Assembly (NCBI GenBank): GCA_021299095.1
Contig: JAJTFW010000002.1
Location: forward strand, 61,503 to 125,502
Direction of reading: 5' to 3'
DNA from: Sphingobacteriales bacterium
GTDB lineage: Bacteria; Bacteroidota; Bacteroidia; AKYH767-A; OLB10
DNA length: 64,000 nt
Shown here: one piece after another, positions 59,657 through 64,000 of the stretch
Layout: every line of letters starts with the position of its first letter
Numbering within the stretch: the first letter of the stretch is position 1
Position numbers and translations under genes: made by a program
The notes under the pieces: generated by a model
What the model was told of the DNA's origin: nothing
Databases searched by the model: none
What the model saw: the letters and a program-made list of their open reading frames with translations, nothing else

Positions 59657-60292
59657 ATGCCAAAAGTGAAGTTGCCGAAAAAGAGTCCGTCCCTCGACAT
59701 GACGCCGATGGTAGACTTGGCCTTCCTCCTGGTGACGTTCTTCATGCTCACCACCCAATTCAGGCCTGACGAGCCAGTCATTATCGACTCGCCGTCTTCG
59801 ATTTCTGAAAAAATCCTGCCTGAAAAAGTCATGGTTGTTAGTATCGACCGCGGAAACCGTGTTTTCTTCAATCTTGAAGGAAAAGATATCCGCAAAACCA
59901 TGCTAACACAGATGGGTGAAAAATACAGCGTGAAGTTCGACGACAACGATCTCAAGCGTTTCTCCGTCATGACCACATTCGGAATGACCGTCCAGCAGCT
60001 GAAGCAATACCTTCCGATGGGCGAGGAGCAACGCAAAGCCTTCATGAAGCAAAGCCAGGGTATCCCCTACGACTCACTCAACAACCAGCTCGGCGATTGG
60101 ATCCGGTTCGGACGTCTTGCCGACGCCCAGTTGAGCGGTGATGTAGACAAGGAAAAACAACTTCGGTTTGCCATCAAAGGCGATGCGAACGCCAATTACA
60201 CGGCCGTTAAACGCGTAATCGAGATCTTCCAGGAGATGAAAGTGAACCGATTCAACATGATTACATCACTAGAAGACAATCCCAACCAATAA
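59657..60292 (+). CDS. exbD: ExbD/TolR family protein, first copy
   Basis: The 211-residue protein has the ExbD layout: a short basic cytoplasmic N terminus (MPKVKLPKKSPSL), one helix with the essential Asp (MTPMVDLAFLLVTFFMLTT) and a periplasmic domain. It is longer than E. coli ExbD (about 140 residues) because of an insert in the middle of the periplasmic part (about 95-165), which is usual for the first ExbD of these Bacteroidota clusters. The Asp in the helix carries protons through the channel. Confidence 0.93.
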   Translation: MPKVKLPKKSPSLDMTPMVDLAFLLVTFFMLTTQFRPDEPVIIDSPSSISEKILPEKVMVVSIDRGNRVFFNLEGKDIRKTMLTQMGEKYSVKFDDNDLKRFSVMTTFGMTVQQLKQYLPMGEEQRKAFMKQSQGIPYDSLNNQLGDWIRFGRLADAQLSGDVDKEKQLRFAIKGDANANYTAVKRVIEIFQEMKVNRFNMITSLEDNPNQ

Positions 60293-60304
60293 CCGATATC
60301 CAAC

Positions 60305-60919
60305 ATGGCAGAAGTACAAAGCAACGAACAGGACTCGGGGAAAGGCGGGAAACACAAGAAAGTCCGTGCCAAAAAACAGAGCACTCACATCGATATGACT
60401 CCGATGGTGGATCTCGCGTTTCTGCTGCTCACTTTCTTCATGCTTACGACCACCTTTGGGAAACCCAAAACGATGGAGATCAACATGCCGGTGAAGCCTG
60501 AACTTGAAGATCAGCAAACGCTTGTAAATAATGCCATCACCATACTGTTGACCGGCGACAACAAGATCTACTGGTACTTCGGCGAATTGAAGCCAGAGAC
60601 CACACTGTCGCCCACCAACTATTCCCAAGAAGGACTTCGTAAACTCTTGCTCGAAAAGAATCAATATGCTTTTGACAAGATCAAACAGCTACGCGAGCAG
60701 GCGGTAAAAACGAACATGGCCGATACTACACTCAAGCGGCTGGAAGTGGAAACCAAGGGCGAGAAAAAAGCACTTATGGTACTTGTAAAAGCCGACGACA
60801 AAGCGATTTATAAAAATGTTGTTGACGTGCTGGACGAACTGAATATCACCATGGTGGGTAAATATGCCATAGTTGATATCGGGCAGCAGGAATATGACCT
60901 TATGACCGCCATGAAATAA
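60305..60919 (+). CDS. exbD: ExbD/TolR family protein, second copy
   Basis: The 204-residue paralogue of the preceding protein has a Lys/Arg-rich N terminus (GGKHKKVRAKKQSTH), the Asp-bearing helix MTPMVDLAFLLLTFFMLTT and a periplasmic domain with an inserted segment. Two different ExbD proteins per cluster are common in Bacteroidota and may form a mixed dimer inside the ExbB pentamer. It starts 12 bases after the first exbD. Confidence 0.93.
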   Translation: MAEVQSNEQDSGKGGKHKKVRAKKQSTHIDMTPMVDLAFLLLTFFMLTTTFGKPKTMEINMPVKPELEDQQTLVNNAITILLTGDNKIYWYFGELKPETTLSPTNYSQEGLRKLLLEKNQYAFDKIKQLREQAVKTNMADTTLKRLEVETKGEKKALMVLVKADDKAIYKNVVDVLDELNITMVGKYAIVDIGQQEYDLMTAMK

Positions 60920-60938
60920 CATTGAAGACACACAAAAC

Positions 60939-62126
60939 ATGGCAGACATAAAACAACTCATATACATCGTTGACGACGAACCCTTACAGGCCGAAGTCCT
61001 GAAGGATCATCTTGTCAATGTACACAAATGCGACATAAGCATTTTCAGTACCGGCGAAGATGCCCTTGCAGTTATCGAAAAAGAAAAGCCGTCAATCGTA
61101 TTCCTGGACTACAACCTTGACTCCAAGGTGCGTGAAGCAAAAAACGGCTTAGACATTCTCAAAGAAATTAAGCGACGCCTACCTGACACCCAGTGCATCA
61201 TGCTTTCGGGTCAGAATAAAATTGAAATAGCAGACCAAGCTATGCAAGCCGGCGCCGTCGAATACATCAAGAAGGGAGATGGCGCACTGCTGAAAGCCGA
61301 GAAAACAGTTTTCAACCTGAACAACCTGATGCCTCAGCCGGGCTGGGACAACCCTACTTCACCGGAACGCACGGAAATGGTTTTCCAGAACAGGAACAAA
61401 CATTACGGTGCGTATGTGATTCGTAAAGGGTATAACCGAACCGCGGCCAGGGCATTGTTGGCTTCCCTATTTGGATTTGCCTTTCTCATCAGTTTGCCGG
61501 TCATTATCAGTCTCATTGGCTCAGTGGACTTAAACGAGGTCGAAAAGCCGGTGGAAGTCACCGTGGAACTCAAGGAGCCACCACCCCTTGATAAAAACGA
61601 GCCCCCACCCCCACCGCCACCGCCACCACCACCCACCATCGAGACCGTAAAGTTTACACCTCCCGTTGTGGTTGACCGTGAACTTGAAGAAGAGGAGCAA
61701 CCACCACCCCAGGAGCAGCTGAGCGAAACCAACGTTGGCGTAGTCACCCAGGAAGGTGATGAAAACGCAACGGAGCTTCCACCTGATGAACCCGTTGATC
61801 CAGATGCAGGCAAGATTTTCACCTATGTGGAAGAACAGCCCACATTCCCCGGAGGCGAATCAGCGATGTACGAATATCTTCAACGCAACATCAAATATCC
61901 GGCCCTTGCCCGTGAAAATGGCATAACGGGACGCGTATTCATCACCTTCGTTGTAGGATCCGATGGCCAAATTCGCGACGTAAAGATTTTACGCGGTATC
62001 GGTGCAGGATGCGATGAAGAAGCCCTAAGGGTAGTTCGCAACATGCCCCCTTGGAAACCAGGAAAGCAGAATGGTCGTTCGGTGAATGTGCAGTTCAACA
62101 TGCCGATCAACTTTACCCTCAAGTAA
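60939..62126 (+). CDS. tonB: Receiver domain-TonB fusion protein
   Basis: The 395-residue protein joins two families in frame. Residues 1-120 are a complete two-component receiver domain: acidic pair Asp12-Asp13 (YIVDDEP), phospho-acceptor Asp57 (VFLDYNLD), Ser90 (IMLSGQ) and Lys111 (YIKKGD). From about 145 it is a normal Bacteroidota TonB: TEMVFQNRNKHYGAYVIRKGYN, a membrane helix (172-195), a Pro/Glu-rich periplasmic spacer with ten prolines in a row (223-232), and the TonB C-terminal domain (295-395, FPGGESAMYEYLQRNIKYP, GRVFITFVVGSDG, PPWKPGKQNGR). The receiver would face the cytoplasm. Met131 or Met147 could serve as internal starts for a plain TonB. The operon with exbB and two exbD is clear. 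Confidence 0.9.
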   Translation: MADIKQLIYIVDDEPLQAEVLKDHLVNVHKCDISIFSTGEDALAVIEKEKPSIVFLDYNLDSKVREAKNGLDILKEIKRRLPDTQCIMLSGQNKIEIADQAMQAGAVEYIKKGDGALLKAEKTVFNLNNLMPQPGWDNPTSPERTEMVFQNRNKHYGAYVIRKGYNRTAARALLASLFGFAFLISLPVIISLIGSVDLNEVEKPVEVTVELKEPPPLDKNEPPPPPPPPPPPTIETVKFTPPVVVDRELEEEEQPPPQEQLSETNVGVVTQEGDENATELPPDEPVDPDAGKIFTYVEEQPTFPGGESAMYEYLQRNIKYPALARENGITGRVFITFVVGSDGQIRDVKILRGIGAGCDEEALRVVRNMPPWKPGKQNGRSVNVQFNMPINFTLK

Positions 62127-62144
62127 CATTTACAATCCGACTCC

Positions 62145-62173
62145 GACAAGGCCCCACACTGTGGGGCCTTGTC
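62145..62173 (+). terminator. Intrinsic terminator after tonB
   Basis: GACAAGGCCCCAC and GTGGGGCCTTGTC form a perfect 13-bp stem around ACT, followed by ATTTTAA. It ends the exb-tonB operon. Confidence 0.92.
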
Positions 62174-62232
62174 ATTTTAAGCCATCACCTAAATCTCATT
62201 CCCGGTCGATTTGCAATCGATATCTTCGCAGC

Positions 62233-62448
62233 ATGGCTCGTTCACCTCTGCTTTACCGCTTTACGCTGGCCATGACAGCGCTATATGCCTTGCTTGGAAT
62301 CTTTCTGATTTTTTCACCTGATATGCAGAACATGCTTCCAGGTTGGAAACATATCGTACTGGGAATGATGCTCATCGTTTATGCATTTATCCGCATGAAA
62401 AGATTGAAGGATTTGCAGAAAGGAATGGACGCAACCGATAATTCCTGA
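62233..62448 (+). CDS. Small membrane protein, hypothetical
   Basis: The 71-residue protein has two predicted membrane helices (LYRFTLAMTALYALLGIFLIF and HIVLGMMLIVYAFIRM) and a charged tail. I take the ATG at 62233 (MARSPLLYRFTL), since the open frame continues upstream over the terminator and cannot be coding there. Small proteins of this kind lie between tonB and a PstS-like gene in related genomes as far as I recall. The function is unknown. It is followed after 12 bases by the PstS-like gene. Confidence 0.7.
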   Translation: MARSPLLYRFTLAMTALYALLGIFLIFSPDMQNMLPGWKHIVLGMMLIVYAFIRMKRLKDLQKGMDATDNS

Positions 62449-62460
62449 TTCAGATATTCC

Positions 62461-63402
62461 ATGCACACCTTGAGCCGATTCATTTTCATATCGCTGCTAA
62501 CACTGCTGTTCTCTTGCGGCAGTGACCCGAACAAGCCTTACAACGACACGCCTACATCGGGTACAGTTCGTGTTGTAGGTGATGAAACTCTCGCGCAATT
62601 GCTTGACGCAAACGCTGACACGTTTATGGGACTGTACAGGTATGCGACTATCCAGTTGGATTACGGCCCGGAACAGGACTGTTTCAAAAAATTTATCAAT
62701 GATTCTGCGAAGGTCATCCTCTCCACACGCAAGCTTCGCACAGACGAAGAAGCATATTTCAAATCGAGAAACCTATTTCCGGTAACGACTCGTATCGCTA
62801 TTGACGGACTTGCCATCATCATCAACAAACAGAATAACGACAGTCTCTTGAGTACGGATCAACTCAAGGCTATTTTAAATGGCGAAATCAACGATTGGAA
62901 TGCCATCAACCCTTCCTCGAAGCTTGGTGAAATACGCTTTGTGTTTGACCATACCGGATCTTCTACCGTGCGGAGTTTGTCCGACTCCTTACTGAACGGC
63001 AAAACCGAATTCCCCCCGAATTGCTTCGCTGTGCAAACCAATCCCCAGGTGATTGATTATGTGGAACAACATCCAGAAGCGATTGGCGTGATTGGCGTGA
63101 ACTGGATTAGCGATCGTGACGACCCTCAACAGTTGAGCTTCAGCAAACGGATCCGCGTGGCCTGGCTCAGTACAAAACCGGACCCCGTTTATCCTGACGA
63201 TTTTTTCGGGCCTTACCAAGCCTATCTATTCACGGGTGAGTATCCACTGCGCAGGGATGTTTACCTGATAAACCGCGAAGGCAGGAACGGGCTTGGCACG
63301 GGCTTTGCCTCATTCGTCGCCGGAGAACAAGGCCAACGAATCGCAAAATTATCAGGACTGCTTCCTGCTTCACCATACACCCGCGACATCATTCTGCGTT
63401 AA
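62461..63402 (+). CDS. PstS-like phosphate ABC transporter substrate-binding lipoprotein
   Basis: The 313-residue protein has a lipoprotein signal (FIFISLLTLLFSC, Cys19). The PBP-like domain starts GTVRVVGDETLAQLLDANADTF, with the ligand-loop-like segment FDHTGSSTVRSLSDSLLNG and a C-terminal LGTGFASFVAGEQGQRI. It resembles PstS-type phosphate-binding proteins. No pst permease or ATPase genes are nearby, and the gene lies after the Ton cluster, so a role in ligand delivery or sensing tied to TonB-dependent transport is possible. The ligand is unproven. Confidence 0.85.
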   Translation: MHTLSRFIFISLLTLLFSCGSDPNKPYNDTPTSGTVRVVGDETLAQLLDANADTFMGLYRYATIQLDYGPEQDCFKKFINDSAKVILSTRKLRTDEEAYFKSRNLFPVTTRIAIDGLAIIINKQNNDSLLSTDQLKAILNGEINDWNAINPSSKLGEIRFVFDHTGSSTVRSLSDSLLNGKTEFPPNCFAVQTNPQVIDYVEQHPEAIGVIGVNWISDRDDPQQLSFSKRIRVAWLSTKPDPVYPDDFFGPYQAYLFTGEYPLRRDVYLINREGRNGLGTGFASFVAGEQGQRIAKLSGLLPASPYTRDIILR

Positions 63403-63420
63403 TTCCCCATACTATACCCA

Positions 63421-64000
63421 ATGAAACATCTTATTTCCCTTTCGCTCCTGCTTATCGGTGGAGCATTGGTTTCTCAGGCCCAGACCCTTCAGGAGGCTAT
63501 ACGACTGAATGAAAATGAGCAACAAGATCAGGCTGAAGCAATGTACGAAAAGCTGATTGCCTTGCAACCAACCAATGGTACTTTGTACTACTACTACGGA
63601 GAAAATTTCCTCGATGCCGAAATGCCAGAGAAAGCAGAGGCGGCATTCACAGCGGGAAGGAGCAAGGATCCGGCGAATGCCTTGAACCTGATCGGTCTTG
63701 CGGAATTGAAATTACTCAATGGTGATTTAGCAGGAGGAAAAGCACTCATTGATGAGGCAACAAAACTGGCGGGCTCGAAAAACGCCCTGGTATATCTCGA
63801 AGCGGGTGAAGCTTACCTGAAATACCGCAAGGCGCAGGATCTAATGAGTGCTCAAACGCTGATAGACCAGGCCATCAAGTTAGAACCGAAAAACCCCGAG
63901 GGCTATAGTTTGTTAGGTGATGTTTATTCTGAATTGAACAACGGTAGCAAAGCCGCTGAGAACTATAACAAGTCGCTTGAACTTGATAAAAAGCACATCA
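63421..64000 (+). CDS. Exported TPR protein (cut by window end)
   Basis: The first 193 codons are present. A signal peptide (MKHLISLSLLLIGGALVSQA) is followed by TPR repeats (QTLQEAIRLNENEQQDQAEAMYEKLI; PEGYSLLGDVYSELNNGSKAAENYNKSLEL). It starts 18 bases after the PstS-like gene and is probably co-transcribed. In Bacteroidota a TPR lipoprotein or exported TPR protein often closes this exb-tonB-PstS cluster. The C terminus is outside the window. Confidence 0.85.
   Translation, partial: MKHLISLSLLLIGGALVSQAQTLQEAIRLNENEQQDQAEAMYEKLIALQPTNGTLYYYYGENFLDAEMPEKAEAAFTAGRSKDPANALNLIGLAELKLLNGDLAGGKALIDEATKLAGSKNALVYLEAGEAYLKYRKAQDLMSAQTLIDQAIKLEPKNPEGYSLLGDVYSELNNGSKAAENYNKSLELDKKHI

Noticed and set aside
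61606-61632. Cytosine-rich short repeat, possible slippage site
   Set aside because: It codes for the TonB polyproline run in frame; nothing shows length variation in this single sequence.
61403-61822. Ser/Gly-rich open frame on the minus strand opposite tonB
   Set aside because: It is the reverse image of the Pro/Glu-rich TonB spacer and shows only low complexity.
62086-62232. N-terminal extension of the small membrane protein gene
   Set aside because: It would run across the tonB stop and the strong terminator; the ATG at 62233 gives a sensible protein.

Overview
The window is a chromosomal segment of a Bacteroidota bacterium, probably a Flavobacteriales-, Saprospiria- or Chitinophagales-like lineage; I cannot place it more finely. 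The signs are the TAnnTTTG type -7 promoter boxes, C-terminal type IX secretion (T9SS) sorting domains, SusC-like TonB-dependent receptors, an ExbB-ExbD-ExbD-TonB cluster, DUF4286 next to rsmA, the purM-prfA-pyrF order and a TPR/WD40/OmpA protein like PorE. No insertion sequence, prophage, CRISPR array, tRNA or rRNA was seen. It reads as ordinary core chromosome with riboswitch-controlled transport genes.

Layout. 1-3.2 kb: the 5' end of ung (minus strand), a tiny lipoprotein gene with a terminator, then an M-box Mg2+ riboswitch driving mgtE and a 2-hydroxyacid dehydrogenase. 3.1-7.9 kb: a minus-strand pair, a T9SS-exported M12B-like metalloprotease and a penicillin-acylase family Ntn hydrolase. 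7.9-12.9 kb: a TPP riboswitch with a TonB-dependent receptor (predicted thiamine uptake), then katG. 12.9-17.1 kb: the operon serS, TPR protein, DUF4286, rsmA. 17.2-22.8 kb: purine nucleoside phosphorylase, an unknown protein, a Glu/Leu/Phe/Val dehydrogenase, an MscS channel and an HD-cNMP-histidine kinase. 22.9-25.4 kb: the lemA-TPM-TPM operon and trmB. 25.5-28.5 kb: a glycosyltransferase, then a cobalamin riboswitch with a BtuG-like surface lipoprotein. 28.5-38.4 kb: an M16 peptidase, a TonB-dependent receptor, an M20 dipeptidase, a frameshifted ~1000-residue TPR gene and its outer-membrane barrel partner. 38.5-46.9 kb: acyl-CoA dehydrogenase, a helix-hairpin-helix protein, purM-prfA-pyrF, the PorE-like protein, a small outer-membrane protein and an FMN reductase. 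47-50 kb: gyrB and mdh. 50-58 kb: a tightly packed six-gene minus-strand operon with two VCBS/FG-GAP T9SS proteins, two lipoproteins (one with a CX4CH haem-like motif), a ferritin-like/VIT1 metal transporter and a DCC protein. 58-64 kb: yajQ, then the Ton energising cluster exbB-exbD-exbD-tonB, followed by a small membrane protein, a PstS-like lipoprotein and a TPR protein cut by the window end.

The most unusual gene is the tonB at 60939-62126. It carries an intact two-component receiver domain in frame before its membrane helix, so the energy transducer for TonB-dependent uptake might be controlled by phosphorylation. A second theme is the spacing of perfect -7 boxes four or five bases before start codons at several genes, which predicts leaderless mRNAs. 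Three vitamin or ion riboswitches (Mg2+, TPP, cobalamin) sit within 27 kb, each in front of a transport or capture gene.
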